The notes under the pieces were generated by a model. It saw only the letters and a program-made list of their open reading frames with translations, had not been told where the DNA came from and made no database searches. Of a stretch of DNA of 6,586 nucleotides, positions 1 to 6,352 are shown piece by piece. Within the stretch, counting starts at the first letter, position 1, and every line of letters begins with the position of its first letter. This stretch comes from Opitutaceae bacterium (lineage in GTDB: Bacteria > Verrucomicrobiota > Verrucomicrobiia > Opitutales > Opitutaceae). The stretch is from positions 1 to 6,586 of the forward strand of contig JAESUN010000083.1 in assembly GCA_016763045.1 (NCBI GenBank), read 5' to 3'. The position numbers and the translations under genes are program-made.

Positions 1-1008
1 CATCTCACCAGATAATCGGTGATAACTAGTCGACGCCTCAAAGTTACTACCATCTGAATTGAACTGTAACTTTACTTCTTTAACTAGCTCTTCTACAGAA
101 AAGCTCAACCATCCATCAACTTCTTTTGAACTTGGTAAATATGAGGCTACAAACAACAAACCAACGATGTTTGCTAAATAATGGTTACTCCTAAGGTGAG
201 GGTACCATTCCAAGTTATTTCTGATGTGTTTTCCATGTTCATAAATACTCCTTTTAAAAACTTTCAAAAAATCCTCATCAAATTCGGCGCCATATGCACA
301 GAACAAGTCATACGCTACCAACCAATTAGAAACTCGTATTCCTACATCCATAGTGCAACACCAATTCACCCCAAAACGCGGTGGGTTCGTTGCAATAAAA
401 TCCAAAACCTGATTACGAAATTCACGCAAATATTTTTTATTTTTACCCGTTATACCGTACTGAAACGCAAACTGCGTTAAATGATGCATTCGCGCCAGTT
501 CCCAAGGCGCTTTTATATCGACTCCGGTCTTAGGGGAAATCTTAACTGCACGATACCAAGTCATTGCTCCCCATCGATGACCGGATTTAAAATCTCTCCG
601 CCAATCAATGAGCTTATATTTTGAATCAAGCAAAGCCAGAATTTCTTTTGATTCAATATAATTAGTATTACTTACCATTTCTTTTAAATTTTGTACTACA
701 CCTACTTTTTCCGTAATAACAAAAAATTCATCTACATATTCTACGTGTGTCCAGCCTATCCCCAATAAATCAAAATCATGCTGCAAATATTTATTCGATG
801 TATGAGCAATACTGTCTAATCTCGACTCCAAAAGATTAAGTGCTGGTTCCACCATGTAGTTCCTTAATGAACCACCTATGGTTAATGCCTCAAACGTAGA
901 AAATATTTTATCTTTCTCTCGAAAAAACATCTCATATACTATACGTTTCGCCCCTAGCAGTATTTGTTGAGCCAACAAGCCAGCTTTCCTTCTTCTTTTC
1001 TTCTTCAC
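1..1008 (-). CDS. Heparinase II/III-family polysaccharide lyase, N-terminal part (runs off the left edge)
   Basis: The frame is open from a GTG at 1008 to the window edge, giving 336 codons with no stop, so the C-terminal part is missing. Family members are usually about 550-700 residues. Family-typical blocks are visible in order: LLGIGW (about 81-86), IDWRRDFKSGHRW (134-146), DIKAPWELARMHHL (164-177), NWCCTMDVGIRVSNWL (215-230), NNLEWYPHLRSNHYLAN (264-280) and DGSNFEASTSYHRLSGEM (319-336). These match the alpha/alpha-toroid half of heparinase II/III proteins, which cleave uronic-acid-containing polysaccharides by beta-elimination. The conserved Asn-His pair and Tyr-His in the last blocks lie where catalytic residues occur in this family. 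The beta-sandwich half would be outside the window. The first residues are strongly basic (KKKRRRK), with no clear signal peptide. The start is uncertain: GTG 1008 lacks a good ribosome site, TTG 978 has AGAAGGA upstream, and the first ATG is at 930. It is the last visible gene of the operon, 17 bp after the flippase stop. The substrate is unknown and may be the polymer made by this locus. Confidence 0.88.
   Translation of the reverse strand, partial: MKKKRRRKAGLLAQQILLGAKRIVYEMFFREKDKIFSTFEALTIGGSLRNYMVEPALNLLESRLDSIAHTSNKYLQHDFDLLGIGWTHVEYVDEFFVITEKVGVVQNLKEMVSNTNYIESKEILALLDSKYKLIDWRRDFKSGHRWGAMTWYRAVKISPKTGVDIKAPWELARMHHLTQFAFQYGITGKNKKYLREFRNQVLDFIATNPPRFGVNWCCTMDVGIRVSNWLVAYDLFCAYGAEFDEDFLKVFKRSIYEHGKHIRNNLEWYPHLRSNHYLANIVGLLFVASYLPSSKEVDGWLSFSVEELVKEVKLQFNSDGSNFEASTSYHRLSGEM
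987..993 (-). promoter_or_regulatory. Candidate ribosome binding site for an alternative TTG start of the lyase gene
   Basis: The minus strand reads AGAAGGA here, ending 8 bases before a TTG at 978 that is in frame with the heparinase-family CDS. The upstream GTG at 1008 has no recognisable Shine-Dalgarno sequence. The motif could equally be chance, because it encodes part of the Lys/Arg-rich stretch if the GTG is used. Confidence 0.35.
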
Positions 1009-1025
1009 TTAACTATTTGCTACCA

Positions 1026-2294
1026 TTATAATTTTGCGTCAATTAATTTACTAAAATGTGCCCGTAAGGCTATACGACTAATAATAATAACTAACACAAA
1101 TAAAAGCACTGCACTCCACACTTGCGCCCAAGCAACCCCTAATGCCCCATGCTGTAGAAATAATGTGTATGAAAAGAAAAATCCAATAGGCGTACTAATC
1201 GCCACTACCATTAAGTTATAACGCATTAACCCTAGACCTACTAACGCAACACCTATTACTGCACACGATGAATAAATCACATATTTCAATAATAAAATAC
1301 TTAAATAGCTAAGTACAATTACATAACTTTCACCATAGTAATAACTGATAGTTAACCACGCTAAAAAGTATATTAATAATGCTATTACAACACTTAAACC
1401 AGCCATTTTAAATTGCGTTTCAAGTATTTTTTGTCTGACCCAAGATTCATCAAAACCACGTTCACTAAAATAAGGTGTCGCTATTGCTTGTACTGTACCC
1501 GTCACCTGCATTGCACCTAAAACAAAGATGGTTGCCAACGAAAAGTACCCAATGGTAGACCTATCGGTTGAGAAATGATCTAGTATAAAAACATCCGTAG
1601 ACATTCCTATTGCAGCTAAAATATTTGCCGTAAAACTAAAACTGGCTATATGCATATAATTACTAGGGAGGAGGTTGCTTGCATCAGCTCTAACAAACCC
1701 AAAACCTACTTGTTTAAGTATTGGATACAAACCTACTATATAAGCTAATATTGTTGATAAAATGAACCCTTCAAACCCCCACAGCCATGTTGATACTACA
1801 ATTAGGCTAACTGATTGGACTCGCACTAAGGCTTGCGCCCGAGCCATTTCTTTAATTTTCTTTAATGCTTGTAAATACGTTGTAAATAAGCCTGTTATTG
1901 CCGCAAAAGGTATTCCAATAGAATAAACAAGCAACCAAAAGCCAATCTCTTTTGATGATGTAATAACATCAGTCAAAACTAGAAACCCTAATAGAGCTAG
2001 AGCAAGCAGTGTTGCAACCAACGTATTCAACGTTGACCTCTTTAAAATACCTTCCTTTTCGGCCTGCTGACGTTTTTCAGAGCAGAGCTTAAGAACAGCT
2101 GTGTTAAAACCAAACCCTGCAATCAGTATGAAAACTGATGCATAGGATTGTATGAGTTTTATTTGTCCAAATTCATTCGGAGTCAGAAACTTAGCGACTA
2201 AAAGTAAACTCCCAAACCCTAATGCTTGCGTTAAAAAGTTAACTGACAAAAGGTCAAAAAAACCTTTTTTATGCAAGTCGCTAAATATTTTCAT
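1026..2294 (-). CDS. Wzx-type oligosaccharide flippase (MOP superfamily)
   Basis: This 422-residue, very hydrophobic protein fits the polysaccharide-biosynthesis branch of the MOP exporters, which flip undecaprenyl-linked repeat units from the cytoplasmic to the periplasmic face of the inner membrane. About 12 membrane segments can be read, roughly at 12-34, 48-66, 89-109, 117-139, 158-174, 176-194, 213-232, 247-270, 297-316, 324-350, 356-379 and 386-408. The N-terminal pattern is characteristic: an amphipathic start, then a first helix followed by AKFLTPNEFGQIKL (34-47), the usual 'fLgp.eyG.y.l' loop after helix 1. Length is normal for Wzx. ATG 2294 is the natural start, although its ribosome site (ACTAAG) is weak. 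The gene starts 27 bp after the methyltransferase stop and ends 17 bp before the lyase GTG. Wzx sequences diverge too much to infer the exact substrate. A family assignment is safe, but a specific name is not. Confidence 0.9.
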   Translation of the reverse strand: MKIFSDLHKKGFFDLLSVNFLTQALGFGSLLLVAKFLTPNEFGQIKLIQSYASVFILIAGFGFNTAVLKLCSEKRQQAEKEGILKRSTLNTLVATLLALALLGFLVLTDVITSSKEIGFWLLVYSIGIPFAAITGLFTTYLQALKKIKEMARAQALVRVQSVSLIVVSTWLWGFEGFILSTILAYIVGLYPILKQVGFGFVRADASNLLPSNYMHIASFSFTANILAAIGMSTDVFILDHFSTDRSTIGYFSLATIFVLGAMQVTGTVQAIATPYFSERGFDESWVRQKILETQFKMAGLSVVIALLIYFLAWLTISYYYGESYVIVLSYLSILLLKYVIYSSCAVIGVALVGLGLMRYNLMVVAISTPIGFFFSYTLFLQHGALGVAWAQVWSAVLLFVLVIIISRIALRAHFSKLIDAKL

Positions 2295-2321
2295 CTTAGT
2301 GATTTATAAGAATAAAAAAGA

Positions 2322-3059
2322 CTATTTAGCTTCTGCTAAGACAAATAGTGCCCCGCCAAAAACATATGTTGTCATTCTTTCACCAAATAACATCTTCACT
2401 AATGAAGCCCTCTTCGAGGGGTAAAAGTATGTGACATCAGATACTTTATAATCTAATACATCGAAAGATTCAGACACCGTATTCAAAGCGCTTTTAATTG
2501 TGTACCCACGCAAATGTCCATTGTGGTGCTTATAGCCAAATTGACGGTCTAGCGGGACCTTGCGACCCAATACTAGAAAGGCCAAATTGTGGCTGATAAG
2601 GCATCGTTCAATAGGCATTTTTAAAACAACATATTTACAAGACTTCGCCACTTCTGCCAAAAAAGAAGAATCATCAATTACATGTTCCGTGATATCAGAC
2701 AAAATGATCATGTCGTATATTGAACTACTTTCACCATTCTTATCGCTGTCCTTACCAAACTCAGCATTTATAAATTCTATGTCAGAGTACAAGTGCTCAC
2801 CAATTTTGCAAAACTCCTCACTTAACTCATAATTTCTTTTGTTTTTTGCTTTTACTAAACTTCCTAACGTATTGATTACAATACCTTCTGCACCACTAAT
2901 TTCGCAAATATAATTTATTCTTTCATTTTTTAATTGCCGAAAAATTAAATTTGCCATGTTGACAGCTTTCCATTTTAAAGTCGCCTCTCTATCAGAATCC
3001 TCTAACTGCTTGATAGCCCAGTTATCATAAAACCTCTTCGTTTCTTCCTTATCATGCAT
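2322..3059 (-). CDS. Class I SAM-dependent methyltransferase, probably acting in polysaccharide synthesis
   Basis: The protein has 245 residues from ATG 3059, or 246 from an adjacent GTG at 3062 (numbering below uses the GTG). An N-terminal FYDNWA segment (11-16) resembles the 'yyd.wa' lead-in of many class I methyltransferases. Motif I is YICEISGAEGI (51-61), where E-x-G-x-G-x-G is expected. The acidic residue after beta-2 is in NYELSEEF (77-84). Motif IV and beyond is clear: YDMIILSDITEHVIDD (116-131), then KYVVLKMPIE (143-152), and a GHLRGYT block (182-188) typical of methyltransferases in glycan clusters. It probably adds a methyl group to a sugar of the repeat unit or caps the chain, acting in the cytoplasm. 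It overlaps the end of the glycosyltransferase gene, which suggests translational coupling. The main oddity is the degenerate glycine-rich loop (S, A and E where G, G and A are usual). The acceptor cannot be told from sequence. Confidence 0.85.
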   Translation of the reverse strand: MHDKEETKRFYDNWAIKQLEDSDREATLKWKAVNMANLIFRQLKNERINYICEISGAEGIVINTLGSLVKAKNKRNYELSEEFCKIGEHLYSDIEFINAEFGKDSDKNGESSSIYDMIILSDITEHVIDDSSFLAEVAKSCKYVVLKMPIERCLISHNLAFLVLGRKVPLDRQFGYKHHNGHLRGYTIKSALNTVSESFDVLDYKVSDVTYFYPSKRASLVKMLFGERMTTYVFGGALFVLAEAK

Positions 3060-4017
3060 CACTCAAGACCTCCTCTGCTTTCCCAAACATATCAACAATA
3101 TCTCTATTTTTAAACAATAGGGCCTTTTTGTTCCTCTGGCATACATTGCTGGCTACAACTGGACAATTAAAATGAAGTGCTTCGTCAATACTTATTCCAT
3201 ATCCATCGTTTGATGTTGGCCTTATCATTAAATCTGATTGTTTAAAAATGGGCCATAGTTGCTTTTGACCTGTCATGAAATAAAAATTTTCCTGTATTCC
3301 AATAGCTTTGATTAACTCTTTTGTTTCCTCTAGATATTTTTCGTTTTTACTTTCATCCGCGAGAGCAAATAATAAACCCACATTAGGATGAGTATGTTTT
3401 ATATATTCTATCAATTTCACACACATATCTAGCCCATACATATCCACACCATTATAAAAAATCAATTGAAATGCATTTGCTACAATTAATGGTTGATGAG
3501 ACTCAATAAAACTTTTCGTCTCTTCAGTATATGTTTGCCATATTTCAGCCTCATCTTCCGCAGGTGGAGCCAAAAAGGCATTTTGGATAAGCATCTTTTG
3601 TGTTGGTACTTTTATTTTATTCGAGTCGTAATATTGCTCAATATGTTTCCCGACCAAAATTAATTGGTCGATTTTTTTAAGAATCAATATAAATAAGAAC
3701 TTTTTAAACCCTCTAAGATCAGATACCCAACGACCGGAATGGTCTGTAAATTTAAGCTTAGTACTGTATGGCCTAACAAAAATAGCTATCATGCTTTTAA
3801 TATCTGCCCCATGAAGGTGAATAACATCTATATTTTTAAAAAACATTAAAGTAAATATTGTCCAAAGCTTGTGAAATAGATTATGTTTTGAATAATCAAC
3901 AACATCAACATCCCAACCCTCTTTACGTAATACCTTTGCATGCCTATATATATGAACACTAACCCCTCCTAATGGCGGGAATTGAGGGCCAATATGTACA
4001 TATTTTTTTTTATCCAT
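3052..4017 (-). CDS. GT-B fold glycosyltransferase, GT4-like
   Basis: This 321-residue protein reads as a GT4-type retaining glycosyltransferase that would transfer a sugar from a nucleotide donor to the growing lipid-linked oligosaccharide on the cytoplasmic face. The N-terminal acceptor domain opens with VHIGPQFPPLGGVSVHI (7-23), the usual 'PP.GGvs.h' glycine loop, followed by DVIHLHG (64-70). The C-terminal donor domain has LLFALADES (215-223), FYFMTGQ (245-251) and a terminal IRPTSNDGYGISIDEALHFN (265-284). There the E-x7-E pair seen in many GT4 enzymes appears as D271-x7-E279, a variant found in a subset of the family. Length is slightly short for GT4 (350-400 is common), mainly because the C-terminal helix is brief. 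ATG 4017 overlaps the stop of the oxidoreductase by 8 bp, and its ribosome site is poor (AAAGAAAT), so translation is probably coupled to the upstream gene. Codons 3-5 form an A9 run. Donor and acceptor sugars cannot be assigned. Confidence 0.85.
   Translation of the reverse strand: MDKKKYVHIGPQFPPLGGVSVHIYRHAKVLRKEGWDVDVVDYSKHNLFHKLWTIFTLMFFKNIDVIHLHGADIKSMIAIFVRPYSTKLKFTDHSGRWVSDLRGFKKFLFILILKKIDQLILVGKHIEQYYDSNKIKVPTQKMLIQNAFLAPPAEDEAEIWQTYTEETKSFIESHQPLIVANAFQLIFYNGVDMYGLDMCVKLIEYIKHTHPNVGLLFALADESKNEKYLEETKELIKAIGIQENFYFMTGQKQLWPIFKQSDLMIRPTSNDGYGISIDEALHFNCPVVASNVCQRNKKALLFKNRDIVDMFGKAEEVLSDA
3068..3075 (-). promoter_or_regulatory. Strong ribosome binding site inside the glycosyltransferase gene that sets the methyltransferase start
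   Basis: The minus strand reads GAGGAGGT within the last codons of the glycosyltransferase gene. Its spacing is 8 bases to ATG 3059 but only 5 to GTG 3062, so the ATG is the better start. This is the clearest Shine-Dalgarno sequence in the operon, and it implies coupled but well-expressed methyltransferase translation. Confidence 0.75.
4003..4011 (-). repeat. A9 homopolymer at codons 3-5 of the glycosyltransferase gene
   Basis: Nine consecutive A residues on the minus strand (T9 on the plus strand) encode Lys-Lys-Lys directly after Met-Asp. The run also includes the last two bases of the oxidoreductase TAA stop. Gain or loss of one A would leave that TAA intact but shift the glycosyltransferase frame at its third codon. 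Confidence 0.9.
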
Positions 4018-6139
4018 TTATTTCTTTATCCACTACAAATGCCATTTCCATGGCCTGTATTTGTTGCCATAAAGGTATCGGCCATTCACCTTTTTTTATT
4101 CCACTAGAAAATTCTTTTAACTCTTCAAACTGCCCCTTTTCTTGCTTTCTGCTTTTCAAACCTTTTGTATCAATCCCAACCATATCTAATTGTTGATAGT
4201 CAGTCATGGATAGCACATGCCCATCAACATATATTTCTAGTTGTTCTTTTGGGTGAGCTTTATTGCCTAATGCCGTATATGTCAATGTTGCTATTGAACC
4301 ATCATCAAAACTCATAGTAGCCACAAAGTTATCAGTTGATGAATAATAGGAGCCTTTAGGGTTAATCGAGTGTGCCGATACTTTAATTACCCGGCTATTT
4401 GTTAAGTAGGTAAATAAGTCATAAATATGGCACGCTTCTCCTATATTTCGCCCAGCACCTTCACTGCCATGAACCCAATGATCTAGCGGAATATATCCCG
4501 CATTCATTCTATAATTGATAATCATAGGGTTTGTTCGACCTTCTACAACTTCCTTGATCCGTATTGCATATGGCGAAAATCGGCGGTTAAATCCTGTTAA
4601 TAACAATGGTAACCCGGCGCCTGAATTGTTGTAAAACTTAACTATCTCATTTAACTCAACTGAGTTTATAGCCAGTGGTTTTTCAACCAAAACATGCTTT
4701 CCAGCCTTTAATGCCTGTAAAACCATTTTTGCATGTAGAGTGTGGCGTGTTGATATTAATACCGCTTCCACATCTTTATCATTCAATACTTGAAAGTAAT
4801 CAGTTGTTGCATAATTAGCCTTAAATTGGTCCATCACAGCTTTTGCATTGGATCCAGAACGGCTTACTATTGATTGAATATGAAAATCATTTGACAGTGT
4901 TTTAATATTAGGCAAATGCATGCCCTTCGCAAATTCGCCGGCACCAATAATTGCTAATCTAATTTTATTTTTTGTCGTTCCAATTGTTCGTGGGTTAAGG
5001 ACACATTTATTACGCTGCAATTTTTGTGAATATGACAAAAGAACCAACAATGGATTAAATGAAGCCCCTTTTAAATCAGCATATGCTTCGTGTGCTTGTT
5101 CTATTGGGTACGTTTTTGTAATTAAACTTTTTACATTCAATTTAGAATCAGCAATAAGGCGTAAATATTCACCCATATTCCTATTTTCTGTCCACCTTAC
5201 ATATGCAATTGGGTAGTCTAGTCCGTATTCTTCATAATCTCGGTCATAACGCCCGGGGCCATACGATGTTGAAATGAAGAAGTCTATTTCTTTTTGGTAG
5301 ATGTCAGACCTATTAATATTTAGTCCCACATCACCAACCAGCACAACCCGTCCTTTCTTTCTACACATATTAAATGCTGTAGATATTACCTCGCTTGAAG
5401 AAGTTGCCGCTGTTACGATGACGCCATCAACCCCATACCCATCTGTTAATTTTGATACACGTTCATAATTATCACCAACATGTGGGCAAAGGCCTTTATC
5501 CATTCCAAGTGAAACGGCGAGATCAATTCGCTCTTGGTCAAGGTCCATGCCTATAACTCGACAACCATTAGCTTTAAGCAATTGAGTCACAAGTTGCCCC
5601 AACACGCCTAAACCAATAACAACAAAAACTTCTCCAATCGTAGGCTGCGCACGCCTAACTCCTTGTAACGCAATTGAACCAAGTGTAACTGTGCTTGCCA
5701 CTTTATCATCAAGTTTAACCGGAATTCGAACTACCAAATTTTTTGGCACACATATAATCTCTGCATGATACGCGCACTGTGCACCTGCGCATGCAACTCG
5801 GTCTCCTATTTGTATACCCTTAATGCCATCCCCAACTTCAATCACAACACCTGCAGCTGAATACCCTGCAGGACTACCAGATGCTAAGTTTCCACTTATT
5901 TTAGAGTATGTCCTGCCTAATCCATTTGAAGATATTTGATGAAAAATCTTTTTAACATTTTGAGGCTGCCTTATTGCTTGCTGCCACAAAGGAACGCCAC
6001 CGGCTTTGACACTATTGAGTTCAGTGCCTGTTGAAATACACGAGTACTTAACTTGTACTAGTACGTTGTTAGGCATTACTTGTGGCTCAGGGACTTGTTC
6101 AACGACTACCTTTCCTCTAACGATTAAAACCTGCTTCAT
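4010..6139 (-). CDS. Bi-domain oxidoreductase: MDR alcohol-dehydrogenase-like half fused to a Gfo/Idh/MocA half
   Basis: The protein has 709 residues from ATG 6139. Residues 1 to about 370 are MDR-like: a GroES-type domain (VPEPQVMPNNVLVQVKYSC, then GDRVACAG around 112-119), and a Rossmann domain with GLGVLG at 176-181 and an acidic D199 after the second strand, suggesting NAD(H). The classical Zn motif G-H-E is replaced by AGYSAAG (about 91-97), and the four-cysteine structural Zn lobe is absent, so any metal use is atypical. A linker leads to a Gfo/Idh/MocA domain from about 393: AIIGAGEF (396-403), HVLVEKPLA (482-490) with the catalytic-type EKP lysine K487, and GEACHIYD (567-574) supplying His571 and Asp574. 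Fusions of this layout recur in capsule and exopolysaccharide loci, often near heparinase-family genes. The reaction is not established; redox or epimerising modification of a sugar or sugar nucleotide is inferred. ATG 6139 is preferred over an in-frame TTG at 6145 because the former has a well-placed TTAGGT. It is the first gene of the operon. Confidence 0.88.
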   Translation of the reverse strand: MKQVLIVRGKVVVEQVPEPQVMPNNVLVQVKYSCISTGTELNSVKAGGVPLWQQAIRQPQNVKKIFHQISSNGLGRTYSKISGNLASGSPAGYSAAGVVIEVGDGIKGIQIGDRVACAGAQCAYHAEIICVPKNLVVRIPVKLDDKVASTVTLGSIALQGVRRAQPTIGEVFVVIGLGVLGQLVTQLLKANGCRVIGMDLDQERIDLAVSLGMDKGLCPHVGDNYERVSKLTDGYGVDGVIVTAATSSSEVISTAFNMCRKKGRVVLVGDVGLNINRSDIYQKEIDFFISTSYGPGRYDRDYEEYGLDYPIAYVRWTENRNMGEYLRLIADSKLNVKSLITKTYPIEQAHEAYADLKGASFNPLLVLLSYSQKLQRNKCVLNPRTIGTTKNKIRLAIIGAGEFAKGMHLPNIKTLSNDFHIQSIVSRSGSNAKAVMDQFKANYATTDYFQVLNDKDVEAVLISTRHTLHAKMVLQALKAGKHVLVEKPLAINSVELNEIVKFYNNSGAGLPLLLTGFNRRFSPYAIRIKEVVEGRTNPMIINYRMNAGYIPLDHWVHGSEGAGRNIGEACHIYDLFTYLTNSRVIKVSAHSINPKGSYYSSTDNFVATMSFDDGSIATLTYTALGNKAHPKEQLEIYVDGHVLSMTDYQQLDMVGIDTKGLKSRKQEKGQFEELKEFSSGIKKGEWPIPLWQQIQAMEMAFVVDKEING

Positions 6140-6146
6140 ATACAAA

Positions 6147-6152
6147 ACCTAA
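6147..6152 (-). promoter_or_regulatory. Ribosome binding site of the oxidoreductase gene
   Basis: The minus strand reads TTAGGT, 7 bases before ATG 6139. An in-frame TTG at 6145 would begin directly next to the motif, which is too close. This decides the start in favour of MKQVL. Confidence 0.55.
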
Positions 6153-6230
6153 TTAATAATTATTTGTGACATTTATTTGTATGCCTAAGCTAAAAACCTA
6201 TTCAGAAAACCACTAATCAAGTACTTTCAT

Positions 6231-6248
6231 TTGGTTTTCAAAACCCAA
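6231..6248. repeat. Imperfect palindrome at the predicted operon transcription start
   Basis: The plus strand reads TTGGTTTTCAAAACCCAA: arms TTGGTTTT and AAAACC(C)AA around a central C, with one extra C in the right arm. It lies just downstream of the minus-strand -10 element, at about +1 to +18 of the predicted transcript. That is a position for an operator or a 5' hairpin. It may also be a chance feature of an AT-rich spacer. Confidence 0.5.
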
Positions 6249-6255
6249 TCATTCA

Positions 6256-6284
6256 ATTATAGGACAGCTTCAATAAAGCGTCAG
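6256..6284 (-). promoter_or_regulatory. Predicted sigma70 promoter of the minus-strand polysaccharide operon
   Basis: The minus strand shows a -35 CTGACG (6284-6279; four of six match TTGACA), a 17-bp spacer and a perfect -10 TATAAT (6261-6256). Transcription would begin near 6249, leaving a leader of about 110 bases before ATG 6139. No other intergenic gap in the operon is large enough for a comparable promoter, so all five genes are likely transcribed from here or from elsewhere in this spacer. Confidence 0.7.
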
Positions 6285-6309
6285 CCAATCTGCTGAATTA
6301 AACTATACT
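6281..6309 (+). promoter_or_regulatory. Weak candidate promoter for manC
   Basis: A good -10 hexamer TATACT lies at 6304-6309, 43 bases before the manC ATG. With a 17-bp spacer the -35 position (6281-6286) reads TCAGCC, a poor match, so activation or another sigma factor would be needed if this is real. It overlaps the -35 of the divergent operon promoter, so the two polymerases would compete for the site. Confidence 0.35.
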
Positions 6310-6352
6310 TGCCTCATTCTTGTGTTTTATTAAATGGATTTAAATTTAGTTT

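Noticed and set aside
181..480. Plus-strand open frame opposite the lyase gene.
   Set aside because: The minus-strand frame here encodes strongly conserved heparinase-family blocks; the plus-strand translation resembles no known family and is an antisense shadow.
1009..1025. Possible terminator or internal promoter between the flippase and lyase genes.
   Set aside because: The 17-bp gap contains no stem-loop with a T-run and is too short for a promoter; continuous transcription is simpler.
964..1221. Plus-strand open frame over the junction of the lyase and flippase genes.
   Set aside because: It is antisense to the 3' end of the flippase gene, has no ribosome site and no recognisable product.
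4920..5216. Plus-strand open frame inside the oxidoreductase gene.
   Set aside because: It is antisense to conserved parts of both domains and has no family resemblance.
6140..6145. TTG at 6145 as the oxidoreductase start, giving two extra residues.
   Set aside because: The TTAGGT ribosome site would directly adjoin it, whereas ATG 6139 has a normal 7-base spacing and the usual MKQVL start of this family.
6219..6226. Perfect 8-bp palindrome AAGTACTT in the operon leader.
   Set aside because: It is too short and AT-rich to separate from chance, with no second copy seen nearby.
6140..6352. JUMPstart / ops element for RfaH-dependent elongation of a polysaccharide operon.
   Set aside because: No GGCGGTAG-type core was found on either strand of the spacer; the GGCGGC in manC is part of its coding glycine loop.
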